Shown here one piece after another: positions 1 through 5,398 of a DNA stretch of 5,398 nt. A program made the translations under genes and the position numbers. The DNA is taken from NCBI GenBank assembly GCA_029289015.1, contig JARFUL010000217.1, positions 1-5,398 on the forward strand, read 5' to 3'. Within the stretch, counting starts at the first letter, position 1, and the number at the start of each line of letters is the position of its first letter. Source of the DNA: Syntrophobacteria bacterium (GTDB lineage Bacteria; Desulfobacterota; Syntrophobacteria; JARFUL01). The notes beneath the pieces were generated by a model. It did no database searches and was not told the origin of the DNA. It worked only from the letters and a program-made list of their open reading frames with translations.

Positions 1-2
1 GG

Positions 3-515
3 CTTGCCGAGAGGCTCGAAGGGTCCGCGAGGTACGCTGTCCAGGAGAAGAGGGCTGACCTCACCCTGGCCGGCGCGCGTCTGCAGGACCCCACCTCCCG
101 GCTCATGGACCTGAGGATCAGGTCTCTTTGGCTCTCGGACGGGCTGAAGGGCTCCCTCAACACGCGGCTTAAGTCCGCGTTGGAGAGGGCCGCGCGTGCT
201 GACGAGCGGCTCAGGGAAGCCTCGCCCTCCGCGGGTCTGGCCCGGGCCAGGAGGTCCGCGGGAGACCTGGCCCACCGTCTTTTTGCCGCGGCCAGGAGCG
301 CGCTGGGCCGAAACAGGGCGCGCCAGAGGGAGCTGGCCGCTCTCCTTACGGGGCTGAGCCCGCTCAAGGTCCTGGCCAGGGGCTACTCCATCACGCTGAG
401 CCTACCGGAAAGGATGATCATCAAGGAGAGCCGCGAGGTGAAAGAGGGCGACAGCGTGGAGGTGGTGCTCTCCAGGGGTGCTCTCAGGTGCCGGGTCGCG
501 GAGGTGAAGCAATGA
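3..515 (+). CDS. xseA: Exodeoxyribonuclease VII large subunit, C-terminal part (5' end outside window)
   Basis: XseA is the catalytic subunit of exonuclease VII, a cytoplasmic nuclease that degrades single-stranded DNA to short oligonucleotides in both directions and works with several copies of XseB. The reading frame is open from position 3, so the first visible ATG at 105 is internal and not the start. The 170 visible residues hold the Arg/Ala/Glu-rich helical, probably coiled-coil region. The family hallmark LSPLKVLARGYS follows at fragment residues 118-129 (bases 354-389), and the usual basic C-terminal strand region (GDSVEVVLSRGALRCRV) comes after it. The N-terminal OB fold and catalytic core lie upstream of the window. 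The TGA stop overlaps the ATG of the next gene (ATGA), and the end of the gene carries that gene's Shine-Dalgarno sequence. The matching xseB lies two genes downstream, which supports the call. No defect is visible in the part seen. Confidence 0.94.
   Translation, partial: LAERLEGSARYAVQEKRADLTLAGARLQDPTSRLMDLRIRSLWLSDGLKGSLNTRLKSALERAARADERLREASPSAGLARARRSAGDLAHRLFAAARSALGRNRARQRELAALLTGLSPLKVLARGYSITLSLPERMIIKESREVKEGDSVEVVLSRGALRCRVAEVKQ
500..507 (+). promoter_or_regulatory. Ribosome binding site of the M23 peptidase gene, inside the xseA 3' end
   Basis: GGAGGTGA at 500-507 lies about 7 bases (counted from GGAGG) before the ATG at 512. It decides the start. The earlier in-frame ATG at 488 has no such site at the right distance, and using it would add eight residues (MPGRGGEA) in front of an otherwise clean signal peptide. 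The site is inside xseA codons, so initiation is probably coupled to termination of xseA translation at the ATGA overlap. Confidence 0.7.
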
Positions 516-1366
516 TCGCGCGCGCTCTCGCGTTCGTGTTCTTCGCGCTCCTTGCCGGGCCGGTGGGGGCCTCGCCCCTCGTCACCATAACCCCCCGAAA
601 CATTCCCCAGGGCGGGGTCGCGCTGGTGCGGGTGGCCTCGGACACGCCCCTTGGAGAAGCCAGCGCGGCCTGGTCCGGCCGCGGGGTGAGCCTCTTTCGC
701 AGCGGGGAGGAGCTCCTCGGGCTCCTGGGGGTTGACGTCGAGATGAAGCCCGGAATGAGGTCCCTGAAGATAAGGGGGGCTTTCACGCGCGGCTCCGGCT
801 TTGTGATCCAGACCTCGTTCAGGGTGGTGTCCAAAGAGTTTCCCGTGCAGAGGCTCACCCTGCCCAGCGCGATGGTTACCCCTCCCAAAAGGGTCCTGGG
901 CAGGATACTGAAGGAGAAGAGGCTTCTTGACTCCATCTTTGCAAAAATCTCCTCCAGAAGATACTTTAGGGGTGGATTTACAAGGCCCGTGCCCGGGGTG
1001 ATCACCTCCCCCTTCGGCACGAGGAGGATTCTCAACCGCCTTCCCCGTTCCCGCCACTCGGGCGTGGACATGAAGGCAGGGGAGGGGGACGAGGTCAGGT
1101 GCGCCAACTCAGGGGTGGTGGTCCTGGCCCAAGAGTTCTACTATTCAGGCAACGCGGTGATAATCGACCACGGCCTGGGGCTCTACTCCATGTACTTCCA
1201 CCTCTCCCGCATCCTGGTGAAGGAGGGTGAGAGGGTGGAAAAGCGCACTCTTTTGGGGCTTGCCGGCGCGACGGGCCGCTCAACCGGCCCGCACCTGCAC
1301 TTCGGCGTGCGGCTCACGGGCGCGAGGGTGGACCCCGAGCTTCTTCTCAAGCTAAAAGCGATCTAA
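512..1366 (+). CDS. Secreted M23 (LytM/lysostaphin-type) zinc metallopeptidase
   Basis: This is a predicted exported peptidoglycan endopeptidase, or an activator of cell-wall hydrolases, of 284 residues. Residues 1-20 form a Sec signal peptide with an Arg, a hydrophobic core (ALAFVFFALLAG) and a VGA/S cleavage site. There is no lipobox cysteine, so the mature protein should be periplasmic. Residues ~22-105 form a beta-rich region (TITPRNIPQGG, then VDVEMKPGMRSLKI) resembling the Ig-like N-terminal domain that often precedes M23 domains. Residues ~160-280 are the peptidase domain. H182 and D186 (HSGVD), H230 (YFHLS), and H261 and H263 (GPHLHFG) match the zinc ligands and catalytic histidines, so it should be active and not a degenerate EnvC/NlpD-type activator. 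The start at 512 is chosen from the ribosome binding site and signal peptide; 488 is the alternative. The gene sits between the two exonuclease VII subunit genes, overlapping xseA by four bases, with its stop inside the xseB ribosome binding site. Family is certain; exact substrate is unknown. Confidence 0.93.
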   Translation: MIARALAFVFFALLAGPVGASPLVTITPRNIPQGGVALVRVASDTPLGEASAAWSGRGVSLFRSGEELLGLLGVDVEMKPGMRSLKIRGAFTRGSGFVIQTSFRVVSKEFPVQRLTLPSAMVTPPKRVLGRILKEKRLLDSIFAKISSRRYFRGGFTRPVPGVITSPFGTRRILNRLPRSRHSGVDMKAGEGDEVRCANSGVVVLAQEFYYSGNAVIIDHGLGLYSMYFHLSRILVKEGERVEKRTLLGLAGATGRSTGPHLHFGVRLTGARVDPELLLKLKAI

Positions 1367-1371
1367 GGAGG
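1366..1371 (+). promoter_or_regulatory. Strong ribosome binding site that fixes the TTG start of xseB
   Basis: AGGAGG, sharing its first base with the TAA stop of the peptidase gene, stands 6 bases before TTG at 1378. No in-frame ATG lies nearby, so this strong site with good spacing supports the rare TTG start and suggests translational coupling to the peptidase gene. Confidence 0.8.
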
Positions 1372-1377
1372 TGGCCA

Positions 1378-1641
1378 TTGGCCGACAAGGGTGAAGGCAG
1401 AGGGGAGGGGCCGAACCTTGAGGAGTCCCTTGCAAGGCTCGAAGAGATAGTTGAGAGGCTCGAGTCCGGGGACGTCCCCCTGGAGGACGCGCTCAGCCTC
1501 TTTGAGGAGGGGGTGGGGATCATAAAGAGGGTGAGCCTGAAACTCGACGAGGCCGAAAAGAAGGTTGAGATGCTGGTAAAGACCGGCCTCAAGGCGGCCT
1601 CCGTCTCCCCCCAGGACGAAGAGAGCACCGATGAATCCTGA
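1378..1641 (+). CDS. xseB: Exodeoxyribonuclease VII small subunit
   Basis: This is the small helical subunit that binds XseA to form exonuclease VII in the cytoplasm. It has 87 residues, the usual size for the family. The hallmark runs from residue 15 to about 66: SLARLEEIVERLESGDVPLED, then ALSLFEEGVGIIK, then a KLDEAEKKVEML segment. These are the two antiparallel helices of the family. The first 13 residues are a charged, Gly-rich tail and the last ~15 a polar tail, both probably disordered. The start is TTG, supported by a strong Shine-Dalgarno sequence 6 bases upstream. The last 11 bases overlap the start of the polyprenyl synthase gene, so the two are probably translationally coupled. 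Separation of xseB from xseA by a peptidase gene is the one unusual point of context. Confidence 0.95.
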   Translation: MADKGEGRGEGPNLEESLARLEEIVERLESGDVPLEDALSLFEEGVGIIKRVSLKLDEAEKKVEMLVKTGLKAASVSPQDEESTDES

Positions 1642-2524
1642 GCTCAAAACCTTCCTCGAGGAGAAGCGGGGCCTGGTGGACTCCTTCCTAGAAGGGTGGC
1701 TCCCCCGGGCTGAGGGTCCCCTCTCCGAAGTGGTGGAAGCGATGCGCTACTCCCTCTTCGCGGGGGGCAAGAGGCTCCGTCCCATCCTGTGCCTGGCCGC
1801 GGCCCAAACGGTGGGCGGGAGCGAAAAGGACGCGCTTCCCGCGGCGTGCGCGCTGGAGCTGATCCACACCTACTCCCTGATCCACGACGACCTGCCCGCG
1901 ATGGACGACGACGACCTGAGAAGGGGCAAGCCGTCCAGCCACAAGGTCTTCGGCGAGGCCCAGGCCATTCTGGCCGGGGACGCGCTCCTCACCGAGGCCT
2001 TCAGCCTTCTGGCCGAGCTCCCGGAAAACATCGAAGCCCAGAGAGCGCTCCGGGTGATAAAGATAGTCTCCCGCGCGGCGGGCTACAGGGGAATGGTGGG
2101 CGGGCAGCACCTCGATCTTTGGCTGGAGACCCAAAAGCACGTTTCCCGGGATACCCTGGAGAGCACCCACTCCCTCAAGACCGGCGCGCTCATCTCGGCA
2201 AGCCTCGAGGCCGGCGCGGTGCTCGGCGGGGGAGGGGAGGCTGAGATTGAAACGCTGAAGCGTTACGGGCAAAAGGTGGGGCTCGCGTTCCAGGTCGCGG
2301 ACGACATCCTGGACGTGGTGGGCACCACGGAGGAGCTGGGCAAGCCCGCGGGCTCCGACGAGGCGGGGGGCAAGGCCACCTATCCGGCCATAATGGGGCT
2401 CTCGGAGTCCCGAAACCTGGCCCTGAGGCTCGTGCAAGAGGCTGTGGAGGAGCTTAAAATTTTTGCTGACCGGGCCGAGCCCCTTCGGGGACTGGCCCTT
2501 TACATCGTTGAAAGGACGAACTAG
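1631..2524 (+). CDS. ispA: Short-chain polyprenyl diphosphate synthase (farnesyl/geranyl diphosphate synthase type)
   Basis: This cytoplasmic enzyme condenses isopentenyl diphosphate with allylic diphosphates. The product is most likely farnesyl-PP, the precursor of undecaprenyl-PP and quinone side chains. It has 297 residues, normal for bacterial IspA. Visible motifs in order are: GGKRLRP (45-51), which binds the diphosphate; the first Asp-rich motif DDLPAMD (86-92) with the two-residue insertion typical of bacterial FPP synthases, followed by DDLRRGKPS; GGQHLDL (157-163); KTG (183-185); the second Asp-rich motif DDILD (224-228); and GGKATYP (246-252) with a C-terminal Lys. YSLIH before the first motif is as in E. 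coli IspA. Product length cannot be fixed from sequence alone, and a geranylgeranyl-PP synthase is possible. ATG 1631 overlaps the last 11 bases of xseB and has only a GA-rich stretch (GAAGAGAG, 1618-1625) as ribosome binding site, so translation probably depends on coupling. The next gene, dxs, feeds the same pathway. Confidence 0.95.
   Translation: MNPELKTFLEEKRGLVDSFLEGWLPRAEGPLSEVVEAMRYSLFAGGKRLRPILCLAAAQTVGGSEKDALPAACALELIHTYSLIHDDLPAMDDDDLRRGKPSSHKVFGEAQAILAGDALLTEAFSLLAELPENIEAQRALRVIKIVSRAAGYRGMVGGQHLDLWLETQKHVSRDTLESTHSLKTGALISASLEAGAVLGGGGEAEIETLKRYGQKVGLAFQVADDILDVVGTTEELGKPAGSDEAGGKATYPAIMGLSESRNLALRLVQEAVEELKIFADRAEPLRGLALYIVERTN
2512..2516 (+). promoter_or_regulatory. Ribosome binding site of dxs within the ispA 3' end
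   Basis: AAGGA lies 8 bases before GTG 2525, which directly follows the TAG stop of ispA. This pairing supports the GTG start and stop-start coupling between the two isoprenoid genes. Confidence 0.6.
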
Positions 2525-4423
2525 GTGGATAGCGAGAAAAACCCCAAGGAATATAAACTCTTATCCCGCATCAACAGGCCCTCCGATCTGAGGAAGCTGG
2601 AGCTGCAGGAGCTTTTGGAGCTTGCCAGGGAGGTAAGGTCCATAATCATTGAGACCGTGGCCGAAAACGGGGGCCACCTCGCGCCGAACCTCGGCGCGGT
2701 GGAGCTTTCCATTGCGCTCCACTACGTGTTCGACGCGCCGGACGATATCATAATCTGGGACGTGGGGCACCAGAGCTACACCCACAAGCTCCTCACCGGA
2801 AGAAGGGACAGGTTCCACACCCTGCGCCTGGCCGGGGGGCTCTCCGGTTTCCCCAAGCGGTCCGAGTCGGTCTACGACCCCTTCGGCGCGGGCCACGCGT
2901 CAACCTCCATCTCCGCGTCCCTGGGTTTTGCCGCGGGAAGGGATATCGCGCAGAGGAAAAACAAGGTCGTAGCGGTGGTGGGGGACGGCTCCCTTACGGG
3001 CGGCCTGGCCTACGAGGGTCTCAACCAGGCGGGCCACCTGGGCAAGGACCTGGTGGTGGTGCTCAATGACAACGAGATGTCCATCTCCCCCAACGTGGGC
3101 GCGATGAGCTCCTTTCTGAGCAGGAAGCTCAGCACCAAGTACCTGGTCCGGCTGAGAAAGGAGCTGATCCAGTTTCTCGAGGCCATCCCGAGGATCGGGG
3201 TGGACATCAGGGAGCTGGTGAAGAAGGGAGAGTCCACCCTGAAGGTGCTTCTCAGCCCCTCCATGCTCTTCGAGGCGCTGAGATTGAACTACATAGGCCC
3301 CATCAAGGGCCACCGCATAGACAGGCTCATCGAGGCCTTTGAGAACAGCAAAAACTTCGAGGGCCCGGTCATTGTCCACGTGCTCACCACCAAGGGAAAG
3401 GGGTACAGGCCCGCGGAGGAGAACCCCGCGAAGTTCCACGGGGTGGGCTCCTTCGACATCTCCACGGGCGAGGCCGCGAAGTTCGCGTCCGGGCCCCCTT
3501 CCTACACCGAGGTCTTCGGAGAGGCCATGGTGGAGGTGGGGGCCAGGTATGATACGGTGGTGGGCATCACCGCCGCGATGCCCGACGGCACGGGGCTTTC
3601 CAGGTTCGCCAAGGTGTTCCCGGACAGGTTCTTCGACGTGGGCATTGCGGAGGAGCACGCGGTGACCTTTGCCGCGGGGCTGGCCGCGGCGGGGTTCAGG
3701 CCTGTGGTGGCCGTATACTCCACCTTCCTCCAGAGGGCCTACGACCAGATCATCCACGACGTGTGCCTGCAAAACCTGCCCGTGGTCTTCGCGATAGACC
3801 GGGGAGGGCTGGTGGGCGACGACGGCCCCACCCACCACGGGGTCTTCGACCTGAGCTTTCTCAGGACCGCGCCCAACCTCACCATCATGGCCCCCAAGGA
3901 CGAGTCTGAACTCAGGTCCATGCTCCATTTCGCGGTGACCTTTGACGGGCCCATCGCGTTCCGCTATCCCAGGGGGTGCGGCACCGGCGTGGACTACAGG
4001 TCCGTGCTCATCCCCCTTCAGCCCGGCAGGGGCGAGGTTTTAAGGGAAGGGGAGGACATTCTCATGCTGGCCCTGGGCCAGGGGGTGCCCCACGCGCTTG
4101 AAGCCGCGGACATGCTGGAGGGGGAGGGGGTCTCGGCCGCGGTGGTGAACTGCCGGTTCCTCAAGCCCCTTGACCGCGACCTGATACTCTCCCTTTGCCA
4201 AGAGATTCCCAGGGTGGTCACAGTGGAGGAGAACGCGCTCATCGGCGGGTTCGGCTCCTCGGTCGCGGAGCTTCTCATGGACTCCGGGGTCTCAGGGGTG
4301 AGGCTCAAGAGGGTCGGGATACCCGACAGGTTCATTGAGCACGGCTCCCAGGCCCAGCTCAGGGACCTCATCGGCATAGACTCAAGGGGCGTTTTTCGCG
4401 CGGCAAAGGAGCTCCTGGAGTAA
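2525..4423 (+). CDS. dxs: 1-deoxy-D-xylulose-5-phosphate synthase
   Basis: This enzyme condenses pyruvate and glyceraldehyde 3-phosphate to DXP with thiamine diphosphate, the first and often rate-limiting step of the MEP isoprenoid pathway (DXP also feeds thiamine and pyridoxal synthesis). It acts in the cytoplasm as a dimer. It is a complete 632-residue protein, close to the 620 of E. coli. Key residues keep register with the E. coli enzyme: H51 (GGHLAPNLG), H82 (GHQSYTHK), the cofactor/Mg motif GDGSLTGG (153-160, D154) with N183 of NDN, the general base E376 (AEEHAVT), R404 (QRAYDQ), and D433 and H437 (DDGPTHHG). The three domains are the N-terminal TPP domain (~1-320), the pyrimidine-binding domain (~325-485, ending YPRG) and the C-terminal transketolase-like domain (~500-632). 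Start is GTG, abutting the ispA stop. A minor oddity is Lys at 261 (GPIKGH), where Asp is usual (E. coli PVDGH). The 3' end takes part in a predicted stem-loop reaching into the gap before tlyA. Confidence 0.98.
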   Translation: MDSEKNPKEYKLLSRINRPSDLRKLELQELLELAREVRSIIIETVAENGGHLAPNLGAVELSIALHYVFDAPDDIIIWDVGHQSYTHKLLTGRRDRFHTLRLAGGLSGFPKRSESVYDPFGAGHASTSISASLGFAAGRDIAQRKNKVVAVVGDGSLTGGLAYEGLNQAGHLGKDLVVVLNDNEMSISPNVGAMSSFLSRKLSTKYLVRLRKELIQFLEAIPRIGVDIRELVKKGESTLKVLLSPSMLFEALRLNYIGPIKGHRIDRLIEAFENSKNFEGPVIVHVLTTKGKGYRPAEENPAKFHGVGSFDISTGEAAKFASGPPSYTEVFGEAMVEVGARYDTVVGITAAMPDGTGLSRFAKVFPDRFFDVGIAEEHAVTFAAGLAAAGFRPVVAVYSTFLQRAYDQIIHDVCLQNLPVVFAIDRGGLVGDDGPTHHGVFDLSFLRTAPNLTIMAPKDESELRSMLHFAVTFDGPIAFRYPRGCGTGVDYRSVLIPLQPGRGEVLREGEDILMLALGQGVPHALEAADMLEGEGVSAAVVNCRFLKPLDRDLILSLCQEIPRVVTVEENALIGGFGSSVAELLMDSGVSGVRLKRVGIPDRFIEHGSQAQLRDLIGIDSRGVFRAAKELLE

Positions 4424-4466
4424 CTTTGAGCAGCTCCCGGAGGGCTCCCGTGAACCGCGCTTTTTT
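4398..4466 (+). terminator. Long imperfect stem-loop plus T6 across the dxs stop codon: candidate intrinsic terminator or attenuator
   Basis: The arms pair in nested segments: GCGCGG (4398-4403) with CCGCGC (4455-4460); GGAGC (4408-4412) with GCTCC (4444-4448); TCC (4413-4415) with GGA (4439-4441); and GGAG (4417-4420) with CTCC (4434-4437). That is 18 Watson-Crick pairs, with one internal loop, a GG bulge and one T/C mismatch. Six T residues follow at once (4461-4466). The dxs stop (4421-4423) lies in the apical loop and the whole 5' arm is coding. It could therefore fold only after the last ribosome clears, which would make termination before tlyA sensitive to translation. The pairing is read directly. 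Terminator function is inferred, and the internal loop makes it less canonical than a compact hairpin. Confidence 0.45.
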
Positions 4467-4501
4467 GCCAAACCTGATGCTCACCGATAGTTGAGCCGGG
4501 C

Positions 4502-5245
4502 TTGAATACCAACGTGAAGAAGGTCAGGCTGGACAGGCTCCTGGTGGAAAGGGGCCTGGCCGCAACGAGGCCCAGGGCCAAGGCCCTCATTATGGCCGGA
4601 AGGGTCATGGTCCGCGGCCTAAGGGTGGACAAGGCCGGCACCCCAGTCCCCCAAAACGCCCGGATTACCCTCAAGGAAAAGGACCATCCATTCGTCTCCC
4701 GGGGAGGGCTCAAGCTCAAGGCCGCGCTAGATGGTTTCGGGGTCGAGGTGGCTGAAAAGACCGCAATGGACGTGGGCGCGTCCACAGGCGGGTTCACCGA
4801 CTGCCTCTTGACCTATGGCGCGAAAAGGGTCTATGCAATAGACACCGGCTACGGCAAGATAGCGCTCAAGCTGCGGGACGACCCCAGGGTCGTCTTGTTC
4901 GAGCGGACCAACATCCGCCACCTCGAAAAGGAACGGATCCCCGAGGAGGTGGACCTTATCGCGATAGACACCTCCTTCATCTCCCTTACCATAGTCATCC
5001 CCGCGGTGCTAAAATTCCTGAAGCCCAAGGGGGAGATCGTTGCGCTCATAAAGCCCCAGTTTGAGTTGGAAAAGGGCCAGGTGGGAAAGCGCGGGATCGT
5101 GAGGGACGAGGGGCTGAGAGCGGCCGCGGTGGAAAAGGTGGTGGATTTTTCCAGAGAGATCGGCCTTACGGTATTGGACACCATGGAGTGTCCAATCCAC
5201 GGGGCTAAGGGGAATGTTGAGTATTTTCTTTGGGCAAAGAAATAG
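4502..5245 (+). CDS. tlyA: TlyA-type 16S/23S rRNA cytidine-2'-O-methyltransferase (hemolysin A family)
   Basis: This is an SAM-dependent 2'-O-methyltransferase of rRNA; family members modify 23S C1920, and the long type also 16S C1409 (E. coli numbering). The family was once named hemolysin, but ribosome modification is the established role. The length is 247 residues. Residues ~8-65 form an S4 RNA-binding domain (RLDRLLVERGLA, KALIMAGRVMVRG). Residues ~66-245 form the FtsJ/RrmJ-like Rossmann domain, with SAM motif MDVGASTGGFTD (89-100) and YAIDTGYGK. The catalytic K-D-K-E tetrad appears intact as K71, D156 (AIDTSF), K184 (IKPQFE) and E240 (GNVEYF), each two positions beyond the M. tuberculosis residues. 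The protein ends seven residues after E240, without the C-terminal extension of the long TlyA type. The start is uncertain: TTG 4502 is used here, GTG 4514 gives a family-like MKKVRLD start, and neither has a strong ribosome binding site. It follows dxs by 78 bases. Confidence 0.95.
   Translation: MNTNVKKVRLDRLLVERGLAATRPRAKALIMAGRVMVRGLRVDKAGTPVPQNARITLKEKDHPFVSRGGLKLKAALDGFGVEVAEKTAMDVGASTGGFTDCLLTYGAKRVYAIDTGYGKIALKLRDDPRVVLFERTNIRHLEKERIPEEVDLIAIDTSFISLTIVIPAVLKFLKPKGEIVALIKPQFELEKGQVGKRGIVRDEGLRAAAVEKVVDFSREIGLTVLDTMECPIHGAKGNVEYFLWAKK
5173..5196 (+). repeat. Perfect 9-bp inverted repeat inside the tlyA 3' region
   Basis: ATTGGACAC (5173-5181) and GTGTCCAAT (5188-5196) are perfect reverse complements around the 6-base spacer CATGGA. 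The repeat lies in codons for VLDTMECPI, about 47 bases before the tlyA stop. No T-run follows, so it is not an intrinsic terminator as it stands. It may be an RNA hairpin affecting decay or pausing, or may be chance within constrained codons. Confidence 0.5.
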
Positions 5246-5398
5246 AGGAGATTTGTTAAATGATTGATAAAAATATTAATGAAATAAAATAACAAACTGG
5301 CAGGCCGAGAATCTTTTCCTTATCGAAACAACTGGTGTTTGACCTGACACAAATGTTCACTAAGTATTGAAAAGAACTTAGATAAATGAAACTGCTAG
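5246..5398. other. AT-rich non-coding stretch at the right edge, no supported gene
   Basis: By hand count this stretch is about 31% G+C (47 of 153), and only about 10% across 5251-5290, against GC-rich genes up to the tlyA stop. It holds no long open frame, no tRNA-like fold and no clear intrinsic terminator that I can see. Small items are: a GAGGAG at 5245-5250 followed by a 10-codon frame at 5260-5292; a TTGACC at 5339-5344 that resembles a -35 box but lacks a good partner; a 6-bp inverted repeat CTAAGT (5360-5365) / ACTTAG (5376-5381) around 10 bases; and an ATG at 5386 whose frame (MKLL) runs off the edge. The last could be the start of the next gene, but too little is visible to call it. 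The region is either a promoter-bearing spacer or a boundary with foreign DNA. Confidence 0.6.

Noticed and set aside
488..511. Upstream ATG at 488 as the start of the peptidase
   Set aside because: It lacks a well-placed ribosome binding site and would put MPGRGGEA before the signal peptide. ATG 512 has GGAGGTGA upstream and an ATGA overlap with xseA.
383..1107. Minus-strand open frames over the M23 peptidase gene
   Set aside because: The + strand gene has a signal peptide, complete zinc motifs and a ribosome binding site; the antisense frames have none of these.
1688..2437. 249-codon minus-strand open frame across ispA
   Set aside because: Shadow of the conserved ispA frame; low-complexity Gly/Arg/Val/His content and no motif.
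2680..2698. Strong GC hairpin CGCGCCGA / TCGGCGCG with an ACC loop in dxs
   Set aside because: It encodes the conserved APNLGA segment next to H51. GC-rich codon choice for this motif produces the pairing on its own, so no separate function need be proposed.
2900..3928. 342-codon open frame on the minus strand across dxs
   Set aside because: It is antisense to an intact, highly conserved dxs. Its His/Gly/Val/Pro-rich composition is that of a GC-rich shadow frame with no recognisable domain.
4465..4491. Possible promoter for tlyA: TTGCCA (4465-4470) with GATAGT (4486-4491)
   Set aside because: The spacer is only 15 bases and the -10 matches 4 of 6. A start near 4498 would leave almost no leader before TTG 4502, so support is too weak.
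4018..4797. 259-codon minus-strand frame bridging the dxs end and tlyA start
   Set aside because: Ser/Thr/Pro-rich translation opposite two conserved genes, with no motif; typical GC-rich antisense frame.
5291..5340. Similar short stretches AACAAACTGG (5291-5300) and AACAACTGG (near 5327-5335) as direct repeats or att sites
   Set aside because: They are imperfect and under 11 bases, with no integrase, tRNA or target duplication visible.
5386..5398. ATG at 5386 beginning a frame (MKLL) that runs off the window
   Set aside because: Only four codons are visible and there is no clear ribosome binding site; it cannot be told from chance.
1..5398. CRISPR arrays, tRNA/rRNA genes, riboswitches, toxin-antitoxin or defence genes
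   Set aside because: I read both strands and found no regularly spaced repeats, no tRNA-like T-loop and arms, no thiamine or other riboswitch consensus upstream of dxs (there is no leader space at all), and no such protein motifs.

Overview
This is a GC-rich window (roughly 60-65% G+C by eye across the genes) holding six tightly packed genes, all on the + strand. In order they are: the 3' end of xseA (exonuclease VII large subunit), a secreted M23 zinc metallopeptidase, xseB (exonuclease VII small subunit), a short-chain polyprenyl diphosphate synthase of the IspA type, dxs (1-deoxy-D-xylulose-5-phosphate synthase) and tlyA (S4-domain rRNA 2'-O-methyltransferase). As I recall it, an xseA / M23 / xseB / ispA / dxs / tlyA order occurs in the former Deltaproteobacteria (Desulfobacterota and relatives). 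The MEP-pathway genes, the TlyA type and the GC-rich, AGG-heavy codon use fit such a Gram-negative, probably uncultured or anaerobic lineage. The phylum assignment is an inference of moderate confidence.

Layout: positions 3-515 hold the xseA fragment, open at the left edge. Its stop overlaps the peptidase start as ATGA at 512-515. The peptidase runs to 1366, and its stop sits inside the Shine-Dalgarno sequence of xseB, which starts at TTG 1378. The last 11 bases of xseB overlap ispA at 1631. The ispA stop directly abuts the GTG start of dxs at 2525. This unbroken chain of overlaps from xseA to dxs indicates one polycistronic, translationally coupled transcript. A 78-base gap separates dxs from tlyA. 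The end of dxs and this gap can fold into a long imperfect stem-loop followed by six T residues, which looks like an intrinsic terminator or attenuator.

The final 153 bases (5246-5398) drop to about 31% G+C and hold no convincing gene. This is either an AT-rich promoter/intergenic spacer or the edge of foreign or mobile DNA.

Functionally, xseA and xseB form one enzyme that degrades single-stranded DNA. dxs supplies the first intermediate of the MEP isoprenoid pathway, and IspA condenses the C5 end products into a prenyl diphosphate, probably farnesyl-PP. The peptidase acts on peptidoglycan in the envelope, and TlyA modifies rRNA. These are housekeeping functions, and I see no novel defence or mobile system inside the window. 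The points most worth checking are the structured dxs-tlyA junction, the peptidase placed between the two exonuclease VII subunit genes, the short-type TlyA, and the abrupt change in composition after tlyA.
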